Source of the DNA: Roseibium sp.
GTDB lineage: Bacteria; Pseudomonadota; Alphaproteobacteria; Rhizobiales; Stappiaceae
Reading direction: 5' to 3'
DNA: 64,000 bases
NCBI GenBank assembly: GCA_017643215.1
Contig: JAEPNV010000018.1
Coordinates: 1-64,000, forward strand
The notes beneath the pieces are model-generated. The model was not told the origin of the DNA. It ran no database searches and saw nothing but the letters and a program-made list of their open reading frames with translations. Shown piece after piece: positions 26,173-34,555 of this stretch. How positions within the stretch are numbered: position 1 is the stretch's first letter; each line of letters starts with the position of its first letter. The translations under genes were made by a program, and so were the position numbers.

Positions 26173-26307
26173 TCAGTCCAGCCGGACCGTGTCGTTCGGG
26201 CTGCTGTAGATGGTTGCCGCCGAATGATCGAGCTGATGGGTCATGACATACCACGCACCAACGCAGATTACCGCACAGGCCGAGATGCCGGTGAGGAATG
26301 CCTTCAT
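26173..26307 (-). CDS. Small single-pass membrane protein of the FDH cluster
   Basis: A 44-residue protein with one membrane helix (AFLTGISACAVICVGAWYVM) and a short polar tail with HQLDHSAATIYSS outside. It begins five bases after the stop of the WD40-cytochrome gene on the same strand, so it is probably translated from the same message. Similar short proteins are found after FDH membrane subunits, but I cannot name a family. It may anchor or stabilise the complex, which is inference. Confidence 0.6.
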   Translation of the reverse strand: MKAFLTGISACAVICVGAWYVMTHQLDHSAATIYSSPNDTVRLD

Positions 26308-26312
26308 GAGGT

Positions 26313-27731
26313 TTAGTCTCCCTTTGGTTTTTGTTGTGCAGCGTCCGCTGCAGGATCGGTCGCCCACTTCAAATAGGCAACCAGTGCGTTGCGGTCTTCG
26401 ACCGATTTCAACCGCTGAACCGGCATCTTCGAGCCGGGGGTCACAACGTCCGGGCCATGGTCAAACAGATCCGAAATCGTTTGTTCGTTCCACACCAGAT
26501 CCGCGTTCAAGAGCGCCTTTGAATAGGGATAGCCGGGCAGGCTCCCGGCCTTGCGGCCGAACACGCCGTAGAGCGTCGGACCCGCCCGGTTGCCGTCATC
26601 GGGCGTCAACGTGTGGCAGACCGAACATTTGCGCGCGAACTGCAATTCGCCTGGATCGGTGGTGGATGCGACCTGGAACCGGCGCGGGTAGTCGATGGCA
26701 AGCGGTTCGAACGGCTTGCGCGGCGCCACCTGCCAGACATGCACCTCGTCGTCGAGCCCGACATAAAACAGCCGGTCCGCCGATGCGGTAAACGCGAGAC
26801 CCCAGACCGGTCCGTAGGGGTTTTCAAACTCTTCGAGCAGTTCGAAGGTGTGGGCGTCAAACACACGAATGACACCGTCGCCGCCGCCACTGGCGGCCCG
26901 TTTGCCGTCCGGTGACACGGCCAGCGACAGCACCGGCCGGGTGTGGGGCGGCAGGACCTTGACCTCTTCGCCGCTCTCAATGTCCAAGACACCGAGCTTG
27001 CCGTCGGTCACGCCAAACAGCAGGAGGTCACCGCCCGGCAGGGTTTTGAGCGTGTTGACACCCCATCCCACATTGATGATCTCGCGGAGGAATTCACCGC
27101 TTTCCAAACTGAACTGGCGGATCACCCCGTCATAAGAGGCCGAATACAAAAACCGGCCGTCCGGCGAAAACGCCACTGCATTGACGTTGTTGCGATGCTG
27201 GTCGAACGTCAGGGCGAGCGTGGGCGGCGTGGCGCTGATGTCATACACCCGCGCCTCGCGGTCCCAGGAGGCCACGGCGACAAAACGCTCGTCCGGCGAC
27301 ACTCCCACGCTCAACACCTTTTCTCCCTGTCCTTCAAACCGATGCACCACGTCCGCGGTTTGAAGGTCCCACAGGATCAGATTGCCGTCATCTCCGACCG
27401 TGACCGCCCGGTCGCCCGACAGGAACCGGCCGTCGTTAACGGCGGCATCATGTCCAATGAGCCGAAGCGGCTCGTCGATGGTCTCGCCGCTGGCGGGCTT
27501 GCGCCAGACCAGGGCCGCATAGTCAAACGACGTCGTCAAAAGCCGCTCGCCGGTTTGATCCAGCGTGACGGATTTCACCGGACCGCCATGGCCCGCCAGC
27601 GTGTCGGGCCACTGCGCGGCGGCCGTCGAGACGACGACGGCACTTGCCACCATGGCCGGGATCGCCGGACGGAGGCAGCGCGCCGCCGCCCCCGCCCACT
27701 GAAGAGACGGTATCAACACACCCATCATCAT
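26313..27731 (-). CDS. Periplasmic WD40 beta-propeller-cytochrome c fusion
   Basis: A 472-residue exported protein. A signal peptide ends near AAAQW; residues about 45-370 form a WD40 propeller (DKNLILWDL-like blade endings such as GNLILWDLQ, GVIRVFDAH, DEVHVWQVA). The C-terminal about 100 residues form a class I cytochrome c domain with heme site CSVCH and axial methionine in PGSKMPVQ. The layout suggests a scaffold that docks a c-type heme next to the periplasmic formate dehydrogenase. It begins 10 bases after the fdhC stop. ATG triplets at 27731, 27728 and 27725 are equivalent starts; a longer frame overlaps fdhC. Confidence 0.85.
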   Translation of the reverse strand: MMMGVLIPSLQWAGAAARCLRPAIPAMVASAVVVSTAAAQWPDTLAGHGGPVKSVTLDQTGERLLTTSFDYAALVWRKPASGETIDEPLRLIGHDAAVNDGRFLSGDRAVTVGDDGNLILWDLQTADVVHRFEGQGEKVLSVGVSPDERFVAVASWDREARVYDISATPPTLALTFDQHRNNVNAVAFSPDGRFLYSASYDGVIRQFSLESGEFLREIINVGWGVNTLKTLPGGDLLLFGVTDGKLGVLDIESGEEVKVLPPHTRPVLSLAVSPDGKRAASGGGDGVIRVFDAHTFELLEEFENPYGPVWGLAFTASADRLFYVGLDDEVHVWQVAPRKPFEPLAIDYPRRFQVASTTDPGELQFARKCSVCHTLTPDDGNRAGPTLYGVFGRKAGSLPGYPYSKALLNADLVWNEQTISDLFDHGPDVVTPGSKMPVQRLKSVEDRNALVAYLKWATDPAADAAQQKPKGD

Positions 27732-27741
27732 CGGCCGGAGA

Positions 27742-28905
27742 CTACTCCGCCGGCTGGGGCGCGGGCTTGTCCCCTTTCCGGTCATGGATGTCAGCAAGGT
27801 GTTCTTCGACCCACAAGGAATGGTGTTCCTTCGCCCAGTTCAGATCGACTTCGCCGGACCCCATGGCATCGAAGGCGCCTTCCATGCCGACCGAACCGAT
27901 ATAGATATGCGCCATGATCACGCAGATCATGAACACCGACATGATCGAGTGCCACAGCGTCGCCAACTGCTGTTCCTGCAGATAGGTGAGGTCCGTCGGC
28001 AAGGCGGTGCCGAAGACGAGATTGACCTTGTCAAACGTGTCGGCAAAGAACGTCGTCGTGTACGGGAACAGCAATTGCCAGCCCGACAAGGACAGCGACA
28101 CCCCGCCCAAAATGGTCAGCCAGAAGATGACCTTTTGCCCGGCATTGAACTTCTTGGCCGGCGGATGAAGCTTCGAGGAAAAGATCCCCCCGCCCTGAAG
28201 CGCCCATTTTATGTCCGTCTTGTCCGGGAAATTGTGGCGCACCCACATCACAAAGATCATCACCAGGCCCGCCATGAAGGCGAAGGCGAGATAGTTGTGC
28301 AGGTATTTTCCGACCTGTGTGACGAACGCGAATGCCTCGTTGCCAATCACGTATTTGAGCGTGTAGCGGCCATACAGAATGTTCAGCCCGGTCAGCGCCA
28401 ACACGATAAAGGAGGATGCCAGCATCCAGTGGCCGAACCGCTCGACCGCCTGGAAGCGCGTGATCGTTTGCCCCGCGCGTCCATGAGCGATCTTGATGCG
28501 CCCGCGGATGGCGTAGAAGATGCCCAACAGCACGATCGTGCCGAGCAGCGCCCAGCTCAGGTAAAGCGACATCGGGCCATTGCGGAACGACCGCCAGGCC
28601 TCGCCCTCGGACTGAACCAGTGTGGCTGCGTTCTTGTCGGGGATGGATACGATCCCTTCCACGCCGCCACGGACAGCGCGCCAGTAGTCGGAATCAGAGC
28701 TCGTTCCGAGCACATCACCCGGCACCGCACCGCCCGTCGGCGACGGCGATTCAATGCTAGATGGCGCGACGCCCTGCTGCGCGATTGCTGTTACGGGCAC
28801 CAGCGTCAAAAACGCCAGAACCACCGCAAAAAGCAGGGTGTAGATCCATGCCGGCGCTGCGCCATGGCCGGATGTGTCGGCTAGACTATCGCGAACCCAG
28901 TACAT
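27742..28905 (-). CDS. fdhC: Formate dehydrogenase cytochrome b556 (gamma) subunit
   Basis: A 387-residue membrane subunit. An N-terminal hydrophobic segment (about 17-38) precedes an extracytoplasmic stretch, then one helix (about 120-137) and the four-helix cytochrome b561-type core with heme-ligand histidines (FGHWMLAS, YLHNYLAF and the helix FMICVIMAHIYIG). It takes electrons from FdhB and reduces quinone. The C-terminal KEHHSLWVEEHLAD is typical of the alphaproteobacterial form. ATG 28905 is preceded by AGGAGAGG. Lies between the lipoprotein and WD40-cytochrome genes. Confidence 0.92.
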   Translation of the reverse strand: MYWVRDSLADTSGHGAAPAWIYTLLFAVVLAFLTLVPVTAIAQQGVAPSSIESPSPTGGAVPGDVLGTSSDSDYWRAVRGGVEGIVSIPDKNAATLVQSEGEAWRSFRNGPMSLYLSWALLGTIVLLGIFYAIRGRIKIAHGRAGQTITRFQAVERFGHWMLASSFIVLALTGLNILYGRYTLKYVIGNEAFAFVTQVGKYLHNYLAFAFMAGLVMIFVMWVRHNFPDKTDIKWALQGGGIFSSKLHPPAKKFNAGQKVIFWLTILGGVSLSLSGWQLLFPYTTTFFADTFDKVNLVFGTALPTDLTYLQEQQLATLWHSIMSVFMICVIMAHIYIGSVGMEGAFDAMGSGEVDLNWAKEHHSLWVEEHLADIHDRKGDKPAPQPAE

Positions 28906-29010
28906 GTTCCTCTCCTTTTCCGTCCGGCAGCGTCGTTCCCGCGCCAGTCGTCTTAGTCTTTCCATGTGAATTGGTGGCGGCGGCGGGCAAGTGCCCGCAT
29001 GCGGGTCCGG

Positions 29011-29202
29011 TCAAAAGCCCTGCAATGTGCCACGGGCGCGAAGTTCGCGCTGCGTTTCTTCAGACAGCGCCTGGTCGGCGGGTCCGTCATAGTTGCCCTT
29101 GTCGAGCTTGATGGGACGGTTTTCCTCCAGCTCCCGGCAAGCACCCAGCCCGACGAGCAGGGCAATAACGCCAGCGGTTTTTAAAATCCTGGTAGTCTGC
29201 AT
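29011..29202 (-). CDS. Small lipoprotein of the FDH operon
   Basis: A 63-residue protein with a lipoprotein signal (hydrophobic residues 10-18, lipobox LGAC with Cys at about residue 20) and a short charged mature part (ELEENRPIKLDKGNYDGP, then a glutamate-rich helix). It should be lipid-anchored on the periplasmic side. It lies between fdhB and fdhC on the same strand and probably belongs to the operon. No function is known; it may help dock the periplasmic FDH subunits. ATG 29202 is preferred over ATG 29208. Confidence 0.65.
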   Translation of the reverse strand: MQTTRILKTAGVIALLVGLGACRELEENRPIKLDKGNYDGPADQALSEETQRELRARGTLQGF

Positions 29203-29431
29203 GGCCATCGACGCGATCCTGATGTCACGATTCTTGTTATCCTGTGTGAAGTTAGGGTGACACAAACAAAGGTAAATCCCATGTCTTGCTGTCCCCATCG
29301 AAGCGCCCGGCAATTCCTGCGTGACCAGAGATTTGCCACTTACCGGCCCGTATTAGGCCTGCTGAGGCGCAAACGGAGGCAGTGTTGAACTGCCTCCGCC
29401 CAAAAGTTCAGATTGTCAGGACCCGCTGCGC

Positions 29432-30031
29432 TTAGAGCGAGCCGGCCTTTTGCTCGTAAGCCGTGCCCCAGCCCCAAGCGCCGGAGCCGAAGCCGCGGGC
29501 AACCACGCGCTCGCGATAAATCGCGGACACAACGTCGCCATCACCGGCCAAGAGCGCCTTGGTCGAGCACATTTCCGCGCACAGCGGAAGCTTGCCCTCG
29601 GCCAGACGGTTGCGGCCGTACTTCTGGAACTCGACCGACGTGTGGTCCTCTTCCGGACCGCCAGCGCAGAAGGTGCACTTGTCCATCTTGCCGCGGGAAC
29701 CGAAGTTGCCCACCTGCGGGTACTGCGGCGCGCCAAACGGGCACGAGTAGAAGCAGTAACCGCAGCCGATGCAAAGGTCCTTGGAGTGCAGCACGACACC
29801 TTCATCGGTCTCGTAGAAGCAATCCACCGGGCAGACGGCCATGCAAGGCGCGTCCGAGCAGTGCATGCAGGCGACCGAAATGGACCGCTCGCCCGGCTTG
29901 CCGTCATTGATGGTCACGACGCGCCGGCGGTTGATCCCCCAGGGCACCTCGTGTTCGTTTTTACAGGCAGTCACGCAGGCGTTGCACTCAATGCAGCGTT
30001 CAGCGTCACAGAGGAATTTCATCCGTGCCAT
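29432..30031 (-). CDS. fdhB: Formate dehydrogenase iron-sulfur (beta) subunit
   Basis: A 199-residue ferredoxin-type subunit with four 4Fe-4S binding motifs: CIECNACVTACK (residues 13-24), CMHCSDAPCMAVCP, CIGCGYCFYSCP, and the split CTFC...CAEMC. It relays electrons from the catalytic subunit to FdhC. It carries no signal peptide and no C-terminal anchor helix; export would be by hitchhiking with FdhA through Tat. It starts 15 bases after the fdhA stop with GGGAGG upstream. The organisation matches FdhB of the Fdh3 type in alphaproteobacteria. Confidence 0.95.
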   Translation of the reverse strand: MARMKFLCDAERCIECNACVTACKNEHEVPWGINRRRVVTINDGKPGERSISVACMHCSDAPCMAVCPVDCFYETDEGVVLHSKDLCIGCGYCFYSCPFGAPQYPQVGNFGSRGKMDKCTFCAGGPEEDHTSVEFQKYGRNRLAEGKLPLCAEMCSTKALLAGDGDVVSAIYRERVVARGFGSGAWGWGTAYEQKAGSL

Positions 30032-30046
30032 TGTGGTGTCCCTCCC

Positions 30047-32923
30047 TTACGCCGCACGCTCAATGCGGCAAAGCGTAGCTTTTGTTTCCTGCATCTGGGT
30101 GACGCTGTCGTAGCCGTAGGTCTGAGCCGTGTTGGTCGACTCGCCCAAGACATACGGATCAGCACCCTTCGGATATTTCGAACGCTGGTCCTCGCCCTGG
30201 AAATGACCGCCGAAGTGGAACGGCATGAACGCGACACCGCGTCCGACCCGCTCCGTCATCATGGCCATCACCTTGACCTTGCCGCCTTCGGGACCATGCA
30301 CCCAGACCATTTCGCCGTCCCGGATGCCGAGGTCATTGCCGTCGGACGGATTGATCTCGACGAACATGTCCTGCTGCAACTCAGCAAGCCATGGGTTCGA
30401 CCGGGTTTCGTCCCCGCCGCCTTCGTATTCCACCAGACGGCCCGAGGTCAGGATCATCGGGAAGTCTTTGGAATAGTCGTTCTTCTGGATCGACGCATAC
30501 GCGGTCGGCAGACGATAGGCCTGCTTGTCCTCGTAGGTGGCGTACTTATCCAAAAGGTCGCGGCGGTTGGTGTAGAGCGGCTCGCGGTGCAGCGGAACCG
30601 GATCCGGGAAGGTCCAGACGACCGTCCGGGCCTTGGCGTTGCCGAACGGCGCACAACCGTGCTCGATCGCAACGCGCTGGATGCCGCCCGACAGGTCGGT
30701 CTTCCAGTTGGTCTTGTCCCCGGCCACGGCTTCGATCGAAGCGCGCTCGTCATCCGTCAGATCACCGTCCCAGCCCAGAGATTTGAGCATGGCCATGGTG
30801 AACTCGGGATACCCGTCCTCAATCTCCGACCCTTGCGAGTAGGAGCCTTCGGCCAGAAGGTTGTCGCCGTCGCGCTCCACGCCGAACCGGGCGCGGAATG
30901 TCAGGCCGCCTTCGGCAACCGATTTGGACGGATCATACAGGATCGGCGTGCCCGGATGGCCCATGTCCGCCGTTCCCCAGCACGGCCACGGCATACCGTA
31001 GTATTCGCCGTCGCACGGTCCGCCTTTCGCCTGAAGCGTCGTGCGGTCGAACGTGTGCTGGTTGGCCATGTGCTTCTTCAGCCGCTCCGGAGACTGCCCG
31101 GTGTAGCCGATCGTCCACATGCCGCTGTTGAACTCGCGGGTCGTGTCCTCGATGTCGGGAATCGTGCCCTCGACCGCGATGTTTTTGAACATTTCGCCCT
31201 CGATGCCAAACTTCTTGGCAAAGAGGTAAATGATCTCGTGGTCGGTTTTCGATTCAAACAGCGGATCGATGACCTTCTCGCGCCACTGGATGGAGCGGTT
31301 GGAGGCCGTGACCGAGCCGTAGGTCTCGAACTGGGTCGTCGCCGGCAGCAGATAGACGCCGTCCTTGCGGTCCGACAGGACCGCCGACACGGTCGGGAAC
31401 GGATCGATCACGACGAGCGTGTCCAGCTTCTCCATCGCCGTCTTCATATCGGTCAGACGGGTCTGGGAGTTCGGCGCATGACCCCAAAGAACCATGGCCC
31501 GCACATTGTCCGGCTGGTCCATGTTGGCCTTGTCTTCCAAGACGCCGTCGATCCAGCGCGACACCGGAATCCCGGCGCTTTCCATCAGCTTCTGATCGGC
31601 GAAGCGGCCGAGCAGGTAGTCATATTCGACGTTCCATACACGCGACCAGTGCTTCCAGGAGCCGGTCGCAAGACCGTAGTAACCCGGCAGCGTGTGCGAC
31701 AGGACACCAAGGTCCGTCGCGCCCTGGACGTTGTCATGGCCGCGGAAGATGTTGGTGCCGCCACCGGCCTTGCCCATGTTGCCAAGAGCAAGCTGCAACA
31801 CACAGTAGGCGCGCGTGTTGTTGTTGCCGTTGGTGTGCTGGGTTCCACCCATGCACCAGATCACGGTGCCCGGACGGTTGTTGGCAAGGGTGCGGGCGAC
31901 GCGCTTGAGCTGCGAGCCCGGTACGCCGGTGACGCGCTCGGTTTCTTCCGGCGTCCACTTGGCGACCTCTTCCTTGATCTGGTCCATCCCCCAAACGCGC
32001 TGACGGATGAACTCCTTGTCCTCCCAGCCGTTGTCGAAGATGTGCCACAAGATGCCCCAGACTAGGCCGACGTCGGCGCCGGGACGGAAGCGGACATACT
32101 CGGTGGCATGCGCGGCCGTGCGGGTGAAGCGCGGATCACAGACGATCAGCGGCGCGTTGTTTTCTTCCTTGGCCTTCAACACGTGCAGCAACGACACCGG
32201 GTGCGCCTCGGCCGGGTTGCCGCCGATGATGAAGATCGCCCGGGAATTGTGGATGTCGTTGTAGGAGTTCGTCATCGCGCCATAACCCCAGGTGTTGGCA
32301 ACACCTGCGACCGTGGTGGAGTGACAAATCCGCGCTTGGTGGTCGACGTTGTTCGTGCCCCAGAACGCGGCGAACTTACGGAACAGATAGGCCTGTTCGT
32401 TGTTGTGCTTGGCCGAGCCGAGCCAGTAGACCGAATCCGGACCGGATTCTTCGCGGATCTTGAGCATCTGATCGCCGATTTCGTCGATCGCCTGCTCCCA
32501 CGAGATCTTTTCCCATTGGCCGTTGACCAGCTTGGTCGGGTATTTCAGCCGACGCTCGCCGTGGGCATGCTCGCGCACCGCGGCGCCCTTTGCGCAATGG
32601 GATCCAAGGTTGAACGGGCTGTCAAAGCCAGGCTCCTGGCCGACCCAGACTCCGTCCTGAACTTCCGCCAGCACCGTACAGCCGACCGAACAGTGCGTGC
32701 AGACCGATTTCTTGATATCGACCTTACCGAGACCGGCCGGTCCGGCGGCTTCCGCCTTTTGAACCATCCCGCTGCCGACCGCGGAAAGGGCCGCAAGCCC
32801 ACCTGCCGTCACGCCAGAGCGGCGCAGGAAGGTGCGGCGATCCATCGTGGAGGCCCCAACGTCTGCCAGTGCAGCCGACAGCCGGCCGCGCCGAGCGATC
32901 CCGCTTGTCTTTTTCCTGAGCAT
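30047..32923 (-). CDS. fdhA: Formate dehydrogenase catalytic (alpha) subunit, Tat-exported
   Basis: A 958-residue molybdopterin oxidoreductase that oxidises formate to CO2. A twin-arginine signal (MDRRTFLRR, residues 27-35) sits behind a 26-residue cytosolic extension. Cys75, Cys78, Cys82 and Cys110 bind the proximal 4Fe-4S cluster. Cys200-His201 (ARICHST) is the position of Sec-His in E. coli FdhF, so this is the cysteine form. The C-terminal domain with PLHREPLYTN and PFHFGGHFQGED is the bis-MGD dinucleotide-binding fold. ATG 32923 has GGGAG upstream. Genes for Moco synthesis, guanylylation (mobA) and sulfuration (fdhD) in the same window complete its maturation. Confidence 0.95.
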   Translation of the reverse strand: MLRKKTSGIARRGRLSAALADVGASTMDRRTFLRRSGVTAGGLAALSAVGSGMVQKAEAAGPAGLGKVDIKKSVCTHCSVGCTVLAEVQDGVWVGQEPGFDSPFNLGSHCAKGAAVREHAHGERRLKYPTKLVNGQWEKISWEQAIDEIGDQMLKIREESGPDSVYWLGSAKHNNEQAYLFRKFAAFWGTNNVDHQARICHSTTVAGVANTWGYGAMTNSYNDIHNSRAIFIIGGNPAEAHPVSLLHVLKAKEENNAPLIVCDPRFTRTAAHATEYVRFRPGADVGLVWGILWHIFDNGWEDKEFIRQRVWGMDQIKEEVAKWTPEETERVTGVPGSQLKRVARTLANNRPGTVIWCMGGTQHTNGNNNTRAYCVLQLALGNMGKAGGGTNIFRGHDNVQGATDLGVLSHTLPGYYGLATGSWKHWSRVWNVEYDYLLGRFADQKLMESAGIPVSRWIDGVLEDKANMDQPDNVRAMVLWGHAPNSQTRLTDMKTAMEKLDTLVVIDPFPTVSAVLSDRKDGVYLLPATTQFETYGSVTASNRSIQWREKVIDPLFESKTDHEIIYLFAKKFGIEGEMFKNIAVEGTIPDIEDTTREFNSGMWTIGYTGQSPERLKKHMANQHTFDRTTLQAKGGPCDGEYYGMPWPCWGTADMGHPGTPILYDPSKSVAEGGLTFRARFGVERDGDNLLAEGSYSQGSEIEDGYPEFTMAMLKSLGWDGDLTDDERASIEAVAGDKTNWKTDLSGGIQRVAIEHGCAPFGNAKARTVVWTFPDPVPLHREPLYTNRRDLLDKYATYEDKQAYRLPTAYASIQKNDYSKDFPMILTSGRLVEYEGGGDETRSNPWLAELQQDMFVEINPSDGNDLGIRDGEMVWVHGPEGGKVKVMAMMTERVGRGVAFMPFHFGGHFQGEDQRSKYPKGADPYVLGESTNTAQTYGYDSVTQMQETKATLCRIERAA

Positions 32924-33018
32924 TTCTTTTCTCCCTCATGTGAGGCCGAGCCGGGTCCGGGCCCGGACAGCCCCAGGGCAACCGACCTGTCGCGTTTCAG
33001 GTCCGGCCGCCAACCTGC

Positions 33019-33210
33019 CTAGAAGCGCGCGGTCTCGTAGACCTTCTTCACGTGATCGGTCTCCTGGTACCCGGAGCGCTGAACCGCAGACACGTCCGCA
33101 GCCGATGCTTTACCCGATACCAAGGTCGCGCCGCTGGCCAGCGTTCCAAGGCCCGCGAGTTTTAGAAAGTCCCGCCGCCCGGCGGTCGACTTCACCTTTT
33201 TGTCGCTCAT
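33019..33210 (-). CDS. Formate dehydrogenase region small Tat-target protein
   Basis: A 63-residue protein with a complete twin-arginine signal (GRRDFLKLAGLG) and only about 27 mature residues ending RSGYQETDHVKKVYETARF. It fits the recognised formate-dehydrogenase-region Tat-target family. Its position between the TorD-like chaperone and fdhA is standard. The role is unknown; it may be a structural partner or a Tat-quality-control piece. Upstream, the 20-base segment with its ribosome site is duplicated in tandem. Confidence 0.85.
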   Translation of the reverse strand: MSDKKVKSTAGRRDFLKLAGLGTLASGATLVSGKASAADVSAVQRSGYQETDHVKKVYETARF

Positions 33211-33211
33211 T

Positions 33212-33251
33212 GTTTTCTCCTTACAGCCCCCGTTTTCTCCTTACGGCCCCC
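33212..33251 (-). repeat. Tandem 20-base duplication containing a ribosome-binding site
   Basis: GTTTTCTCCTTACAGCCCCC (33212-33231) is followed at once by the same 20 bases with one change (33232-33251). Read on the minus strand, each copy holds TAAGGAGAAAAC; the copy nearest the gene serves the small Tat-target protein starting at 33210. Confidence 0.8.
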
Positions 33252-33353
33252 GGCCCGGTGGTCCGGAGGGTTTCCCGATCCGCCCTGCACCCCAGTGGCC
33301 CATTCGGCCAGCACGGCGGAATATGTTCAAGCGGCCCAATCGAGCGGCACCGC

Positions 33354-33980
33354 TTATGGCGTCATGTCAAAGGCCTCCGTTTCCACGGCAATCAATGCCC
33401 GCCCAAGCTCTCCGAGCGCGGCGTAAAACGCGCTGGTTTCCTGCTGCGCCAAATCCTTGAAGAAATACGGCGCCCAAGATCCGATATGTCCGGTGAAAAA
33501 GGCCTTCTGTGCTTCCAGTGGCAGCGGCCCGCCCTGCCAGAGCTGACCTGAGATGAGGCCTTCCATCATCTGCATCAGGGCGGCGATATGATCTTCCGGC
33601 TCCTTGACGCCCTCGGCCCGCTTGATTCCGAGTTGGGCCATCGTGCCGCGCAATTCGGCGAGCGGCTTTTCGTTCAAGAAGCCGGTGAGATAGAACGACC
33701 CATAAGGCACAAGTTCGCCGCGCCCTATGCCGATGAATAAATCATGATACGCGCGGCGGGCGCCTTCAGCGTCCTCGGAGCTTGCCACATCGGACAGCTT
33801 CTTCAGCGCGGCGCCAATCTCGGTCTTATCGTCGGCAAGACCAGAACCCATTTCGCGGAGTGTACCGAGATCCTCGTCCGAGGGCGGCGCCTGCAAGAGG
33901 CGGCCGACAAATCCGTATAGCATCGCCCGGTCCACGTCCTCCGGTGCGACGGTCACGTCAAGCGACGTCATTTGCGACAT
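33354..33980 (-). CDS. TorD/DmsD family molybdoenzyme chaperone
   Basis: A 208-residue all-helical redox-enzyme maturation chaperone. The family hallmarks are RAMLYGFVGRLLQAPPS, YHDLFIGIGRGELVPYGSFYLTGFL, and the ending LGELGRALI. Such proteins bind the Tat signal of the molybdoenzyme and hold it until cofactor insertion. It is the first gene of the formate dehydrogenase operon, a standard position. ATG 33980 has GGGAG eight bases upstream; a second ATG at 33971 is possible. Confidence 0.9.
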   Translation of the reverse strand: MSQMTSLDVTVAPEDVDRAMLYGFVGRLLQAPPSDEDLGTLREMGSGLADDKTEIGAALKKLSDVASSEDAEGARRAYHDLFIGIGRGELVPYGSFYLTGFLNEKPLAELRGTMAQLGIKRAEGVKEPEDHIAALMQMMEGLISGQLWQGGPLPLEAQKAFFTGHIGSWAPYFFKDLAQQETSAFYAALGELGRALIAVETEAFDMTP

Positions 33981-34555
33981 CTATGTTTCTCCCTTGCTGC
34001 GATGATTGCCCTGCCAAAAAATAGTCGCAATTGAAATCATTGCTGCATTGCAATATATACTGCAAATCATTCATTTTGTGCCAGTTTTGTCTCATAAACT
34101 GAAAATAACGCATTATAAGACACTTTTATGCAGGATTAACCGGATGGTAACGGCTTGATTGCCGTAACGTAAGTTACACAATGGCGATTCCGGCCGCGCG
34201 CTGTGACGCGCAGTTTGCGCCTTTGGACTTATCAATCCGGTCGATAGATAATATAAATTGACCGTCGAACGCATTTGTGAGGGCGTTATTTCTGTATATT
34301 TATCAATATTTTATGACTTCTTAACAGGCATTAACCAAGCTGCGTGAACCCGATTTGAGCCAGCACGCCCTTCGAGCGTGTCACGTCCGACAACTGTTAG
34401 ATGTTGCAGCGCGTCACAGAAAGTTGACAAAACACCTTTTCAAATATCAAAAAGCTCACTCAAAAAATCAGGTTATACCGCCGGTTTTGACGCCTTAAGG
34501 GCGCTCGGCGCCATGAACGGCCGGCTGGGCCCCGGCCGAGCCGGGGCCGCAATCG
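33981..34555. promoter_or_regulatory. Upstream region of the FDH operon
   Basis: This 575-base stretch has no supported gene and is more AT-rich than its flanks. It should hold the promoter for the minus-strand FDH operon. A dyad TTGCA-N8-TGCAA lies at 34048-34065 and an imperfect one, GTAACGGC-TTGATT-GCCGTAAC, at about 34148-34169. They are candidate regulator sites; the regulator is unknown. A TTGACA at 34424 on the plus strand has no obvious partner. Confidence 0.4.
34528..34548 (-). terminator. Hairpin just downstream of apbC/mrp
   Basis: GGCCCCGGC-CGA-GCCGGGGCC forms a perfect nine-base-pair stem 8 bases after the stop codon of the minus-strand mrp gene. There is no T run after it, so termination may be weak. 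Confidence 0.45.

Noticed and set aside
29450..32065. An 871-codon plus-strand open frame opposite fdhB and fdhA
   Set aside because: It is a high-G+C shadow frame; no domain pattern is seen and the opposite strand holds unmistakable formate dehydrogenase subunits.
32324..32326. Selenocysteine in FdhA
   Set aside because: The active-site position is a Cys codon (ARICHST), and no in-frame UGA is present in the fdhA open frame.
34424..34429. TTGACA as a plus-strand -35 promoter element
   Set aside because: No suitable -10 element follows and no plus-strand gene starts until 35914; the nearby genes are on the minus strand.
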